Source of the DNA: Vibrio fortis
Lineage (GTDB): Bacteria > Pseudomonadota > Gammaproteobacteria > Enterobacterales > Vibrionaceae
Length of the DNA: 64,000 bases
Assembly: GCF_024347475.1 (NCBI RefSeq)
Contig: NZ_AP025488.1
Coordinates: 930,001-994,000 of the forward strand
Direction of reading: 5' to 3'
Part shown: one piece after another, positions 43,202-52,370 of the stretch
How the letters are laid out: each line of letters starts with the position of its first letter
Numbering within the stretch: position 1 is the stretch's first letter
Translations under genes and position numbers: made by a program
The notes under the pieces: model-generated
The model's database searches: none
What the model was told of the DNA's origin: nothing
Seen by the model: only the letters and a program-made list of their open reading frames with translations

Positions 43202-43942
43202 ATGAAAAAACTTGCTTTAATTACAGGTTCGAAAGGTGGAATAGGTTCAGCAATTTCTTCTAAGTTGGTCGAACAGGGCTATCGAGTAATTGCGACCTAC
43301 TTTACTGGTAATCACCAGTGTGCAGTAGATTGGTTTAATGAAAAACAATTCACTTCAGATCAAGTTAGATTGTTTGAACTTGATGTGACTAACACTGAAG
43401 AATGCGCGCAGCGCCTAAGCAAGTTATTGGAAGAAGAAGGCACGATTGATGTTTTGGTAAATAATGCAGGCATCACACGAGACAGTGTTTTCAAGAAAAT
43501 GGATGCCGCTGCTTGGCGAGACGTCATCGACACAAACTTGAACAGTCTGTTTAACGTTACTCAACCACTGTTTGCTCCAATGTGTGAAAAGGGTAATTGT
43601 CGAGTTATTAACATTTCTTCGGTTAACGGCTTAAAAGGGCAATTTGGTCAAGCAAACTACTCCGCAGCTAAAGCTGGAATGATTGGCTTCTCGAAAGCGC
43701 TAGCCGCAGAAGGAGCTCGAAGTGGTGTAACTGTAAATGTTATTGCACCGGGATATACGGCCACACCGATGGTTGAGCAGATGAAATCAGAAGTATTGGA
43801 ATCTATCAAAGGCCAAATTCCTATGAAGCGTTTGGCGACGCCAACTGAGATCGCCGATGCGGTGGGTTTTCTTGCAGGTGAATCGGGTGCGTACATTACA
43901 GGCGAGACATTGTCTGTAAATGGCGGCTTATACATGAACTAA
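43202..43942 (+). CDS. phaB: acetoacetyl-CoA reductase
   Basis: A 246-residue NADPH-dependent short-chain dehydrogenase that makes (R)-3-hydroxybutyryl-CoA for polyhydroxyalkanoate. The cofactor loop is TGSKGGIGSA, NNAG follows at about 87, and the catalytic Ser-Tyr-Lys set is in NISSVNGLKGQFGQANYSAAK. The end AGESGAYITGETLSVNGGLYM is typical of FabG/PhaB. The start at 43202 is used because GGATGGAG is well spaced; a frame from 43181 adds seven residues. It is first in phaBAPC. Confidence 0.9.
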   Translation: MKKLALITGSKGGIGSAISSKLVEQGYRVIATYFTGNHQCAVDWFNEKQFTSDQVRLFELDVTNTEECAQRLSKLLEEEGTIDVLVNNAGITRDSVFKKMDAAAWRDVIDTNLNSLFNVTQPLFAPMCEKGNCRVINISSVNGLKGQFGQANYSAAKAGMIGFSKALAAEGARSGVTVNVIAPGYTATPMVEQMKSEVLESIKGQIPMKRLATPTEIADAVGFLAGESGAYITGETLSVNGGLYMN

Positions 43943-43963
43943 GGATCTGTGAGGAACAAAGCC

Positions 43964-45175
43964 ATGGAAAAGATTTTTATTGTTGCGGCAAAGCGAACCC
44001 CAATTGGTTCATTTACAGGTGCTCTAAAAGACACATCGGCAGGCCAATTGGCTGGTGTTGCAATTAAAGGTGCGTTGGAAGCTGCGCAGTTAGATCCATC
44101 AAATGTTGATGAAGTGATCGTGGGTAACGTGATCTCTGCAGGGCAGGGAATGGGCGTTGCTAGACAAGCTTCTATGTTTGCTGGTGTACCGAAAGAAGTG
44201 CCAGCTTACGGTGTGAACATGATTTGTGGTAGTGGCATGAAATCAGTGATGGATGCTGCAGCACACATTAAAGCGCAAGACGCAGAAGTTGTTGTCGCAG
44301 CAGGTGTAGAAGTCATGTCTCAAATCCCATTCGTTGTGCCTTCGTCTGTCCGTAATGGTCACAAGATGGGCAACATTTCGATGACCGACCTTCTGATTGG
44401 TGACGGCTTAACAGACGCATTTAACCAATATCACATGGGCGTTACAGCAGAAAACATCGCAAAAGAGCTCAACATTTCTCGTTTAGCGCAAGACAACTAT
44501 GCATTAGAGAGCCAACAGAAGGCGGTGGCCGCAATTGAAGCTGGCAAGTTTGCTGCCCAAATCGTTCCGGTTGAAGTGAAACAGCGTCGTCAAACCGTCA
44601 TGTTCGATACTGATGAGTATCCTAAGTCAGATGCAACATTCGACGGGCTACAAAAATTAAGGCCTGCATTTGACCGTGAAGGCAGTGTTACCGCTGGAAA
44701 CGCCTCAGGCATTAATGATGGTGCAAGTGCAGTTATTGTAGCTTCGGAGAGTGCTGTAAAAAGACTGGGCTTGACACCGCTTGTCGAGCTCGAAAGCTAC
44801 GCGCAATCAGGGCTTGATCCAAAAATCATGGGGCTTGGTCCTGTTGAAGCCGTGACCAAAACCTTGGCTAAAGCCAACACGCAGCTAAAAGATATCGAAC
44901 TGTTTGAGCTTAACGAAGCCTTCGCAGCTCAAGCTCTGGGCGTGATGTATCAACTAGCCGAAGAGCATGACCTACCTTTAGAGGCGTTTAAACACAAAGT
45001 GAACGTCAATGGCGGTGCGATCGCGCTAGGCCATCCTCTTGGAGCATCTGGCAACCGAATCATTGTTTCCTTAGTCCATGAAATGCTATCGACTAACGCA
45101 AAATCTGGCGTGGCCTCATTGTGTGTCGGTGGTGGTATGGGTACCGCTGTTTTGTTGAAAAACGTCGACGAGTAA
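43964..45175 (+). CDS. phaA: acetyl-CoA acetyltransferase (beta-ketothiolase)
   Basis: A 403-residue thiolase that condenses two acetyl-CoA into acetoacetyl-CoA. The nucleophile is Cys88 in NMICGSGMKSV, the His is in NGGAIALGHPLGASG, and the second Cys in LCVGGGMGTA. AGGAA stands eight bases before the ATG at 43964; the frame is open from 43949. It starts 21 bases after phaB and forms the second step of the operon. Confidence 0.92.
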   Translation: MEKIFIVAAKRTPIGSFTGALKDTSAGQLAGVAIKGALEAAQLDPSNVDEVIVGNVISAGQGMGVARQASMFAGVPKEVPAYGVNMICGSGMKSVMDAAAHIKAQDAEVVVAAGVEVMSQIPFVVPSSVRNGHKMGNISMTDLLIGDGLTDAFNQYHMGVTAENIAKELNISRLAQDNYALESQQKAVAAIEAGKFAAQIVPVEVKQRRQTVMFDTDEYPKSDATFDGLQKLRPAFDREGSVTAGNASGINDGASAVIVASESAVKRLGLTPLVELESYAQSGLDPKIMGLGPVEAVTKTLAKANTQLKDIELFELNEAFAAQALGVMYQLAEEHDLPLEAFKHKVNVNGGAIALGHPLGASGNRIIVSLVHEMLSTNAKSGVASLCVGGGMGTAVLLKNVDE

Positions 45176-45278
45176 CTTCAATAGTGGCGGGCTTGAAAAG
45201 GCTTACCACTGTTGTTCAACCTCTAGAAATGAGCAATACGAATTGTAATTCAATCTTTGAAATCTATAGGAGTTATGT

Positions 45279-45623
45279 ATGTACACGGATATTTTTAAAT
45301 CAATGACAGACCAAACAGAAAAGCAATTTGAACCATACTTCAAGTTCAACAAGCTGATTGCTAAAAATGTAGAGGTTATGACTGAACTGCAAATGAATGC
45401 GATGAAGACTTATACAGATATGGGTTTAGCGCAAATGAAAGCAGTCACAGACATTAAAGATGTAAATGGTCTTGCTGCATTCAATAGCCAGCAACTGGCG
45501 GTGCTGAGCCAGCTATCACAGCAAATGATGAGCGACAGCAATAAATTCCAAGCTGCGGCGAAAGAATTTAAAGAAGATGTTGAATCGTTGACGACGGAAA
45601 ACCTAAACACAACATCTGCCTAA
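45279..45623 (+). CDS. phaP: phasin
   Basis: A 114-residue helical protein that coats PHA granules. It is Met/Gln/Lys-rich and fully helical, with the phasin-like stretches FKFNKLIAKNVEVMTELQMNA and LSQLSQQMMSDSNKFQAAAKEF. GGAG precedes the ATG. The gap to phaA (103 bases) and to phaC (90 bases, a large hairpin) suggests its level is tuned separately. Confidence 0.88.
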   Translation: MYTDIFKSMTDQTEKQFEPYFKFNKLIAKNVEVMTELQMNAMKTYTDMGLAQMKAVTDIKDVNGLAAFNSQQLAVLSQLSQQMMSDSNKFQAAAKEFKEDVESLTTENLNTTSA

Positions 45624-45626
45624 ATT

Positions 45627-45692
45627 AAATCGCCACTGAATCATACGTGTAGTCTTCATGGACTGTATTTGTATGAAGTCAGTGGCGATTTT
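45627..45692 (+). terminator. long hairpin between phaP and phaC
   Basis: AAATCGCCACTGA (45627-45639) pairs perfectly with TCAGTGGCGATTT (45679-45691). TCATAC (45641-45646) and GTATGA (45671-45676) extend the stem. Only TTTT follows, so it may end transcription partially or stabilise phaP mRNA. Confidence 0.65.
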
Positions 45693-45712
45693 CCGATCAT
45701 TGGAGTTAGATT

Positions 45713-47494
45713 ATGTTCCAACACTTCTTTTCGGACTACCTTGTAAAACTTCAGCAAACAAACCAGCAATGGTGGGAGAACTTTGAACAAAGCAAGGAAG
45801 CCGCACAGTCACCCCTCAATAAAGCGATGCAAGAGATCAATTTCGAAGATGCATCGAAAATCTTTGAGCAAGCCATAAATCAGCCTGCAGATATGTTGAA
45901 ATTGCAAACGCAATGGTGGGAACAACAACTGCAAATTTGGCAGAATACGGTCTTAATGGGCAATACCAGTACCATTGTTTCTGAAGAGCGTGATGACAAA
46001 CGTTTTATCGATGACGCATGGAAAAATGACCCATTCTATAACTTCATCAAGCAGTCTTATTTACTATTTAGCAAAAGCTATTTGGAAACGATTGAATCGA
46101 TGGAAGGCATTGATGAGAAGACAAGAGAGCGTGTTGCTTTCTTCTCGCGTCAGGCAATCAATGCACTTTCACCGACCAACTTCATTGCGACTAACCCTGA
46201 GTTAATGAAGATCACCTTAGAGCGCAATGGTGCAAACCTTGTGGATGGGTTGGAGCAATTACGAGCTGATATTGAATCTAGCGCTGATATTCTCAAGATA
46301 CGTATGACCAACAACAATGCCTTTAGATTAGGGCAAGACGTAGCGAATACGGAAGGGGACGTGGTATTCAAAAACGAGCTGTTTGAGTTGATCCAATACT
46401 ACCCAAAGACAGAGCAAGTCAATGCGACTCCAATGCTGATCGTTCCGCCATTTATCAACAAATACTATATTCTTGACCTTAGAGAAAAGAACTCGATGGT
46501 TCGTTGGTTGCTAGAGCAAGGGCACTCTGTTTTCATGATGTCTTGGCGCAACCCTAGTGAAGCGCAAAAAGACGTTGAGTTTGGTGATTACGTAACCGAA
46601 GGTGTCGTGAAAGCGGTCGCTGCCATTGAGGACATCACAGGTAGAGAGCAAATTAATGCTGCGGGCTACTGTATAGGTGGCACTGTGCTAGCTTCTACGG
46701 TCGCTTACTATGCGGCAAAACGTATGAAGAAGCGCATCAAGACCGCTACCTTCTTCACAACCTTGCTTGATTTCTCTCAGCCGGGCGAGGTCGGTGCTTA
46801 CATCAATGACACCATCATTAGTGCGATTGAAAAGCAGAACGATATGAAAGGGTTCATGGACGGCCGATCTTTGAGTGTTACCTTTAGCCTACTCAGAGAA
46901 AACAGCCTCTATTGGAATTACTACATCGATAACTATTTGAAGGGTAGCAGCCCAATGGAGTTTGACCTGTTGTATTGGAACAGTGATAGCACCAATGTAG
47001 CGGCGAAATGCCATAACTTCTTGCTCAGAGAGCTCTATTTAGAGAACAAGCTCGTCCAAGATAAGGGTGTGAAAATTGGTGGTGTTTGGATTGATCTTAA
47101 CAAGATTAAAATCCCTAGCTACTTTATCTCGACGAAAGATGACCATATTGCGTTATGGCAGGGCACTTATCGAGGTGCGCTCAATACAGGAGGCAATAAA
47201 ACCTTTGTCTTAGGTGAATCTGGGCATATTGCAGGAATTGTTAATCACCCGAGCAAAAACAAATATGGGTACTGGCTGAACGACAATCTAGATGACTCCG
47301 CTCAAGAGTGGTTAGCGAATGCGAAACACAACGAAGGCTCTTGGTGGGTTCATTGGAATAAATGGCTAGGCGGATTTGAAAGTGACGAGCCGAGAGAACC
47401 GTTTAATCAAGGGTCCGAGCTAAACCCTGTGATTGGTACGGCACCGGGTGATTATGTGAAACAAGTATTGCCAATTGTTGATGTAGAAAAATAG
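45713..47494 (+). CDS. phaC: class I polyhydroxyalkanoate synthase
   Basis: A 593-residue enzyme that polymerises (R)-3-hydroxyacyl-CoA at the granule surface. The lipase-like box is GYCIGG with nucleophile Cys320. Other landmarks are the alpha/beta hydrolase loop VPPFINKYYILDLREKNSMV and the late segment YFISTKDDHIALWQGTY and FVLGESGHIAGIVN, with Asp and His of the triad. The N-terminal 150 residues form the class I helical domain (WWENFEQSK). It ends the pha operon and is followed by a strong terminator. Confidence 0.94.
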   Translation: MFQHFFSDYLVKLQQTNQQWWENFEQSKEAAQSPLNKAMQEINFEDASKIFEQAINQPADMLKLQTQWWEQQLQIWQNTVLMGNTSTIVSEERDDKRFIDDAWKNDPFYNFIKQSYLLFSKSYLETIESMEGIDEKTRERVAFFSRQAINALSPTNFIATNPELMKITLERNGANLVDGLEQLRADIESSADILKIRMTNNNAFRLGQDVANTEGDVVFKNELFELIQYYPKTEQVNATPMLIVPPFINKYYILDLREKNSMVRWLLEQGHSVFMMSWRNPSEAQKDVEFGDYVTEGVVKAVAAIEDITGREQINAAGYCIGGTVLASTVAYYAAKRMKKRIKTATFFTTLLDFSQPGEVGAYINDTIISAIEKQNDMKGFMDGRSLSVTFSLLRENSLYWNYYIDNYLKGSSPMEFDLLYWNSDSTNVAAKCHNFLLRELYLENKLVQDKGVKIGGVWIDLNKIKIPSYFISTKDDHIALWQGTYRGALNTGGNKTFVLGESGHIAGIVNHPSKNKYGYWLNDNLDDSAQEWLANAKHNEGSWWVHWNKWLGGFESDEPREPFNQGSELNPVIGTAPGDYVKQVLPIVDVEK

Positions 47495-47521
47495 CGATTT
47501 TGCTACTTTTCTAACAGAAAT

Positions 47522-47551
47522 AAAAAAGCCACTGTAATCAGTGGCTTTTTA
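47522..47551. terminator. bidirectional terminator
   Basis: AAAAAAGCCACTG and CAGTGGCTTTTT with a four-base loop between phaC and the convergent nap operon. Confidence 0.85.
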
Positions 47552-47584
47552 GTATCAACTAAATAGGCAAAAAGTTGATGTTAA

Positions 47585-47722
47585 TTACTCGACTTCTTTA
47601 TCTTTACCGAATGAAAGAATCCAGATAGAGATAGCAGCAACAACTGCGAAGCCTGAAAGAATGATGAATGGCATCGCGCTGTAACCAAGGATATACCAAA
47701 TTACTGATTCTAAAGTACTCAT
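47585..47722 (-). CDS. small nap-associated membrane protein (TIGR02808-like)
   Basis: A 45-residue protein, MSTLESVIWYILGYSAMPF and then IILSGFAVVAAISIWILSFGKDKEVE, with one long hydrophobic stretch and a charged C-terminus. It matches my memory of a short family found beside nap genes in Vibrio and related bacteria. GAGG precedes the ATG by seven bases, and the start lies 11 bases after the napC stop, so it is the last gene of the nap operon. Its role is unknown; helping the membrane complex is a guess. Confidence 0.75.
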   Translation of the reverse strand: MSTLESVIWYILGYSAMPFIILSGFAVVAAISIWILSFGKDKEVE

Positions 47723-47733
47723 TGCTTATCCTC

Positions 47734-48312
47734 TTATTGCCAACCTTCAACACCGTGCATGTCAGGCAGTTTATGTGCGATACCTTTGTGGCAATCTACA
47801 CATGTCTTTTCACCTGAAGCCAGTGCCGTTGAGTGCTGCTTAGCACTGCGTGAACTCTGCTCTGAGAAGTCCATAAACTCAAACTGGTGACAGTTACGAC
47901 ATTCTAGAGAGTCGTTCTTCTTCAAACGAGCCCACTCACGTTCAGCTAAGTGGTGACGACGCTCTCTGAATTTCTCTGGCGTGTCGATCGTTTTAGAAAT
48001 GAAGTGTGCGTAGAGTTCTTTCGATGCTTGAACCTTACGAACGATCTTATCAGTCCATTCATGCGGTACGTGACAGTCTGAACAGATTGCACGAACACCA
48101 GAACGGTTCGAGTAGTGAATCGTCTCTTGGATCTCTTCAACGATAGGAGCGTGACAACCTGAACAGAATTCTTCTGTGTTTGTTGCTTCCATTCCCGTGT
48201 TAAATGCACCCCAGAAAAGAAGACCGCCGGCAAAGCCCATGAACAGCAAAACACCTGCTGCAGCTTTACTTGGCGTCGATAGCCTTTTCCAAAACGTTTT
48301 TAATAGTTTCAT
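47734..48312 (-). CDS. napC: NapC, membrane tetraheme cytochrome c
   Basis: A 192-residue quinol dehydrogenase that carries electrons from the quinol pool to NapB/NapA. One N-terminal helix (about 19-38) anchors a periplasmic domain with four heme sites: CSGCH, CSDCH, CRNCH and CVDCH. No further helices. It lies 25 bases downstream of napB. As napGH are absent here, NapC is the only quinol entry seen in this operon. Confidence 0.94.
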   Translation of the reverse strand: MKLLKTFWKRLSTPSKAAAGVLLFMGFAGGLLFWGAFNTGMEATNTEEFCSGCHAPIVEEIQETIHYSNRSGVRAICSDCHVPHEWTDKIVRKVQASKELYAHFISKTIDTPEKFRERRHHLAEREWARLKKNDSLECRNCHQFEFMDFSEQSSRSAKQHSTALASGEKTCVDCHKGIAHKLPDMHGVEGWQ

Positions 48313-48337
48313 AAATTCGCCTCTTCTCAGGTACGGA

Positions 48338-48793
48338 TTAGCGAAGAGATTCTACGCGCTGGTATTCATTCTCAACCAATGGTTTTGCATTTGCTTGAGG
48401 CACGTGACACTGAAGACAGAAGTATCGACGAGGTGATACGTCAGCAAGAACAGCGTCTTCACGGTTCATGTAGTGAGTAACACTGATCTTAGTTGCACCC
48501 ATCTCTTTCGCGTTTTTCCAGCTGTGACATGATAGACACTTGTTTGCATTCAGAGATACTTCGTAGCTACGTGTTGAGTGTGGAATCAACGGTGGCTGAT
48601 AAACGAAGTCGCTTTCCAGTACTTGTTCACGAGGGAACTTTTTAAAGTCATCTGCAGGACGAGTCGATTCAAGTTCGCTAGCACCACGTAGTGATTCTAC
48701 GCCACCGATACCACCTGGGTTTTCAAGCTCAGCTTGAGCAACACCAGCGATCATTGCACCAACAGATAACAGTGTGATGAGTAATTTTTTCAT
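48338..48793 (-). CDS. napB: NapB, diheme cytochrome c subunit
   Basis: A 151-residue periplasmic electron-transfer subunit of nitrate reductase. Signal peptide to about residue 21. Two heme motifs, CLSCH and CLQCH, and the axial-ligand histidines in LIPHSTRSYEV and VTHYMNRED are in the expected places. It sits between NapA and NapC in electron flow. It is 75 bases downstream of napA. Confidence 0.93.
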   Translation of the reverse strand: MKKLLITLLSVGAMIAGVAQAELENPGGIGGVESLRGASELESTRPADDFKKFPREQVLESDFVYQPPLIPHSTRSYEVSLNANKCLSCHSWKNAKEMGATKISVTHYMNREDAVLADVSPRRYFCLQCHVPQANAKPLVENEYQRVESLR

Positions 48794-48868
48794 TATTTAT
48801 TCTCCGCCGAATGGCTAAATTCTTATAGCGGGCTGCATAAAAGCTGCAGCCCTGACATTCTTAACTAA

Positions 48869-51358
48869 TTAAGCGACTTTTGTGATTTTAACTGGACACT
48901 TCTTGAAGTCTGTTTGCTTCGATAGTGGGTCAGTTGCATCAAGGATCAGCTTGTTGATCAGAATGCGCGCATCAAAGAATGGTACGAATACCAAGCCTTG
49001 TGGCGGACGGTTACGGCCACGAGTTTCAACACGAACTCGCACTTCACCGCGCTTGTTAGAAATAAGAACTTCTTCACCACGACGAACGCCACGAGCTTTC
49101 GCATCAGCAGGGTGCATGTAACACACTGCATCTGGAACTGCTTTGTAAAGCTCAGGAACACGACGAGTCATAGTACCTGTGTGCCAGTGTTCAAGAACAC
49201 GGCCTGTACACAGCCACATGTCGAATTCAGAATCTGGTGCTTCTGGTGGCGCTTCATATGGTGCAGAGATGATCAGTGCTTTGCCATCTGGCTTACCGTA
49301 GAAGTCCCAACCTGAACCTTCTTTCGCATATGGATCAGAACCTTCTTTGTAACGCCAAAGTGTTTCTTTGCCGTCAACAACAGGCCAACGTAGACCACGT
49401 ACAGTGTGGTAAACATCGTAAGGTGCTAAATCGTGTCCGTGGTCGCGACCAAAGGCAGCGTACTCTTCGAACAGACCTTTTTGGATGTAGAAACCAGCTG
49501 CTTGCGCATCATCATTCAGCTCTTGAGCTTCAGATAGTGGGTATTTGTTTACTTTACCGTTAGCGAAAAGCATGTCGTACATTGACTTACCACGCCATTG
49601 AGGCGCTAGAGCTAGCTGCTCTTCAGTCCAGATCTCTTCCATCTTGAAGCGTTTAGTGAACTCCATGATTTGCCATAGGTCTGACTTCGCGCCTTCTACA
49701 GCAGGAACTTGTTGGTACCAAGCTTGGGTACGACGCTCTGCGTTACCGTAAGCACCTTCTTTCTCGATCCACATTGCTGTTGGAAGAATCAGGTCAGCTG
49801 CTTGAGCTGTTGCTGTTGGGTATGGGTCAGAACATACAATGAAGTTCTCTGGGTTACGGTAACCCGGTAGACGTTCATTGTTGATGTTTGGACCAGCTTG
49901 CATGTTGTTGTTACACATTACCCAGTAAGCATTTAGCTTACCGTCGTTTAGCATGCGGTCTTGAAGAACGGCGTGGTAACCCGGTTTTGGCGGGATAACA
50001 CCAGTGGGGATGTCCCAGATTTTCTCTGCGTACTCACGGTGCTTAGGATTCATTACTACCATATCTGCTGGTAGACGGTGAGCAAACGTACCTACTTCAC
50101 GAGCAGTACCACATGCAGATGGTTGACCTGTTAGAGAGAACGGGCTGTTACCTGGAGTAGCAATCTTACCAACCAATAGGTGGATGTTGTAAACAAGGCT
50201 GTTCATCCATACACCACGAGTATGTTGGTTCATACCCATAGTCCATAGAGACATTACTTTCGTGTTTGGATCCGCGTATTGTTTTGCTAGCTCAATTAGC
50301 TTCTCTGGCTCAACGCCTGAAATTTCAGAAGCTTTTTCAACTGTGTAAGGCGCAACAGACTTCTTGTACTCTTCGAAAGAGATAGATGTCATTTTGCCAG
50401 AGTTTGGATTCGCAGCAGCTTGCTGTAGTGGATCTTCATCACGTAGGCCGTAACCGATGTCAGTATCAGCTTGCTTGAAGTTCGTATGTTTGTTTACGAA
50501 ATCCCAGTTTACAGCGTCGTTTTCAATGATGTAGTTAGCGATGAAGTTTGCAATCGCAAGGTCAGATTGTGGGTTAAAGATATAACCTTGGTCTGCTAGC
50601 TCAAAAGAACGGTGGTAGTAAGTAGACAGTACGTTTACTTTAACATGTGGATGGCTTAAGCGACGGTCAGTAATACGAGTCCATAGGATAGGGTGCATCT
50701 CTGCCATGTTAGAACCCCACAGAACGAAAGAGTCTGCGTGTTCGAAGTCATCGTAACAACCCATTGGTTCATCAATACCGAACGTACGCATGAAACCTAC
50801 TACAGCAGATGCCATACAGTGACGAGCGTTTGGATCGATGTTGTTAGAACGGAAACCTGCTTTCATCATTTTTGCAGCAGCGTAACCTTCCATTACTGTC
50901 CATTGACCAGAACCGAACATACCAACAGATGTTGGGCCTTTCTTAGCCAGTGCTTCTTTCCATTTCTCGGCCATTACGTCGAACGCTTGGTCCCAAGATA
51001 CTGGTGCGAAATCACCATCTTTATGGAATTTACCATCTTTCATGCGAAGTAGAGGCGTGTTTAGACGATCCTTACCGTACATGATTTTTGAAAGGAAGTA
51101 GCCTTTGATACAGTTAAGGCCTTTGTTTACTGGTGCTTCTGGGTCGCCTTGAGTCGCAACCACTTTACCATTTTGGGTACCTACTAGTACCGAACAACCC
51201 GTACCACAAAAACGACAAGGCGCTTTATCCCACTTGATTTTTGTTTCATCTGAGCTTGCGATCAGGTTAGCTGCTGTTGCTGGTAGAGTTACACCCGCAA
51301 CGGCTGCTGCTGATGCAGCCGCGTTTGCTTTCACAAACGCACGTCTTGTCATTTTCAT
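48869..51358 (-). CDS. napA: NapA, periplasmic nitrate reductase catalytic subunit
   Basis: An 829-residue molybdoenzyme that reduces nitrate to nitrite in the periplasm. Twin-arginine signal MTRRAFVKANAAASAAAVAG; [4Fe-4S] ligands in CRFCGTGCSV and the later NCIKG; the cysteine that binds molybdenum in NARHCMASAV. Length is normal for the family. Its first codons overlap the end of napD by four bases, which agrees with NapD being the export chaperone. Confidence 0.95.
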   Translation of the reverse strand: MKMTRRAFVKANAAASAAAVAGVTLPATAANLIASSDETKIKWDKAPCRFCGTGCSVLVGTQNGKVVATQGDPEAPVNKGLNCIKGYFLSKIMYGKDRLNTPLLRMKDGKFHKDGDFAPVSWDQAFDVMAEKWKEALAKKGPTSVGMFGSGQWTVMEGYAAAKMMKAGFRSNNIDPNARHCMASAVVGFMRTFGIDEPMGCYDDFEHADSFVLWGSNMAEMHPILWTRITDRRLSHPHVKVNVLSTYYHRSFELADQGYIFNPQSDLAIANFIANYIIENDAVNWDFVNKHTNFKQADTDIGYGLRDEDPLQQAAANPNSGKMTSISFEEYKKSVAPYTVEKASEISGVEPEKLIELAKQYADPNTKVMSLWTMGMNQHTRGVWMNSLVYNIHLLVGKIATPGNSPFSLTGQPSACGTAREVGTFAHRLPADMVVMNPKHREYAEKIWDIPTGVIPPKPGYHAVLQDRMLNDGKLNAYWVMCNNNMQAGPNINNERLPGYRNPENFIVCSDPYPTATAQAADLILPTAMWIEKEGAYGNAERRTQAWYQQVPAVEGAKSDLWQIMEFTKRFKMEEIWTEEQLALAPQWRGKSMYDMLFANGKVNKYPLSEAQELNDDAQAAGFYIQKGLFEEYAAFGRDHGHDLAPYDVYHTVRGLRWPVVDGKETLWRYKEGSDPYAKEGSGWDFYGKPDGKALIISAPYEAPPEAPDSEFDMWLCTGRVLEHWHTGTMTRRVPELYKAVPDAVCYMHPADAKARGVRRGEEVLISNKRGEVRVRVETRGRNRPPQGLVFVPFFDARILINKLILDATDPLSKQTDFKKCPVKITKVA

Positions 51359-51660
51359 ACTTCACCCTCGATTTGAGAATTATTGCTTCCAGTGTCTGAT
51401 TCTAACTCGTCTAGGCCTGTTTCAACTTGGTGGTAAACCAAAGCAGTGCCTAATACGTTCTGTATATTGTTAATTGCTTCAATAGTATCAGTAACAAAAC
51501 CTTGATTTTCTGTTTCTAACACTACGATGATCTTGCCTTCAGGGCTGTCGCCATAAATCTCAGCGTTGTCGAATTTCTCAATTTCTGCTTTGATTTCGGA
51601 GAGATGCTCTGGGCTCACATGCACGACTAAACTTGAGATATGTACTTCGTTTAGCGACAT
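51355..51660 (-). CDS. napD: NapD, NapA signal-peptide chaperone
   Basis: A 101-residue cytoplasmic protein that binds the Tat signal of NapA and delays export until cofactors are loaded. The family's ferredoxin-like fold shows in VHISSLVVHVSPEHLSEIK and the later GKIIVVLETENQGFVTDTI. The C-terminal 20 residues are Ser/Asp/Asn-rich and dispensable in homologues. It overlaps napA by four bases. Confidence 0.9.
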   Translation of the reverse strand: MSLNEVHISSLVVHVSPEHLSEIKAEIEKFDNAEIYGDSPEGKIIVVLETENQGFVTDTIEAINNIQNVLGTALVYHQVETGLDELESDTGSNNSQIEGEV

Positions 51661-51682
51661 AAATTGCTCTCGTTATTTTTAT

Positions 51683-52162
51683 TTATGCATTACTCACAAG
51701 GATAGCTGAAGTCGGGCAAACTGCTACGCAAGCACCACATCCGCTACACTCATCTAAATCGATTTTTGGTAGAGCCACACCACCAGCTCTTAGTTGAAAC
51801 TGTATGGCCATTGGCTCACACATATCACCGCAACTGCGGCATTCAACATTCTTTTGGGCTAAACACTTGTCTGAAATAGACGCTTTAGCTTGCCAAGGTG
51901 TTTCTTGTTCATTTTTAAAAATGGGTTCGGGACAAACATCGGCACATTGGTAACAGAAGCTGCATTCATCAATTGAGAAGTCGACAGTAGGAAAACCACC
52001 ATCTCCCAAAACGATGATGCTCGTTTCACATTTATCGATGCACTTTCCACAGCGAGTACAGTCATCAGTAAATTGGCTTAGCTCTTTAATCCAGGGTAAG
52101 CGGATTTGGCTTAAGTCGACCTTTTTACGTGAAAACAGACGCCGTTTTGATAAATCTAGCAC
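51683..52162 (-). CDS. napF: NapF, ferredoxin-type protein
   Basis: A 159-residue cytoplasmic iron-sulfur protein thought to help NapA maturation. Four cysteine clusters are visible: CTRCGKCIDKC, CSFCYQCADVCP, CRSCGDMCEP and CSGCGACVAVCP, enough for several [4Fe-4S] centres. The basic N-terminus (LSKRRLFSRKK) is usual for NapF. It is the first gene of the nap operon, preceded by a NarP-like and an FNR-like site. Confidence 0.9.
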   Translation of the reverse strand: MLDLSKRRLFSRKKVDLSQIRLPWIKELSQFTDDCTRCGKCIDKCETSIIVLGDGGFPTVDFSIDECSFCYQCADVCPEPIFKNEQETPWQAKASISDKCLAQKNVECRSCGDMCEPMAIQFQLRAGGVALPKIDLDECSGCGACVAVCPTSAILVSNA

Positions 52163-52270
52163 ATGCTCACCTTAAATGTTGCTAAGATGTTGTAATTGTA
52201 GATCGTTTGCTCATTAACATCTTGTAATTTATCCTCACATACAGTGTAGTTTTAGAAACATTTGCATAAA

Positions 52271-52286
52271 TACCCCCTAAGGGCTA
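52271..52286. promoter_or_regulatory. NarP/NarL 7-2-7 site
   Basis: TACCCCC-TA-AGGGCTA is an inverted pair of near-consensus heptamers (TACYYMT) with the 2-base gap required by NarP. It would lie near -42 of a napF promoter on the minus strand. Confidence 0.6.
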
Positions 52287-52300
52287 ATTAGGGTTGTATA

Positions 52301-52314
52301 TTGTCTTAGATCAA
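52301..52314. promoter_or_regulatory. FNR-like site
   Basis: TTGTCTTAGATCAA keeps the perfect ATCAA half and three of five bases in the other. It is 29 bp beyond the NarP site, a layout like that of E. coli napF. Confidence 0.45.
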
Positions 52315-52352
52315 TAAATTACGCGTCGTTAGGTCACATATTGGTTGGAGCT

Positions 52353-52370
52353 ATGAATTTCGATATGTGA
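52353..52370 (+). other. five-codon upstream frame before narQ
   Basis: ATG AAT TTC GAT ATG TGA follows TTGGAG at good spacing. Its stop overlaps a GTG that opens the long narQ frame. Possibly a leader, possibly chance. Confidence 0.3.
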
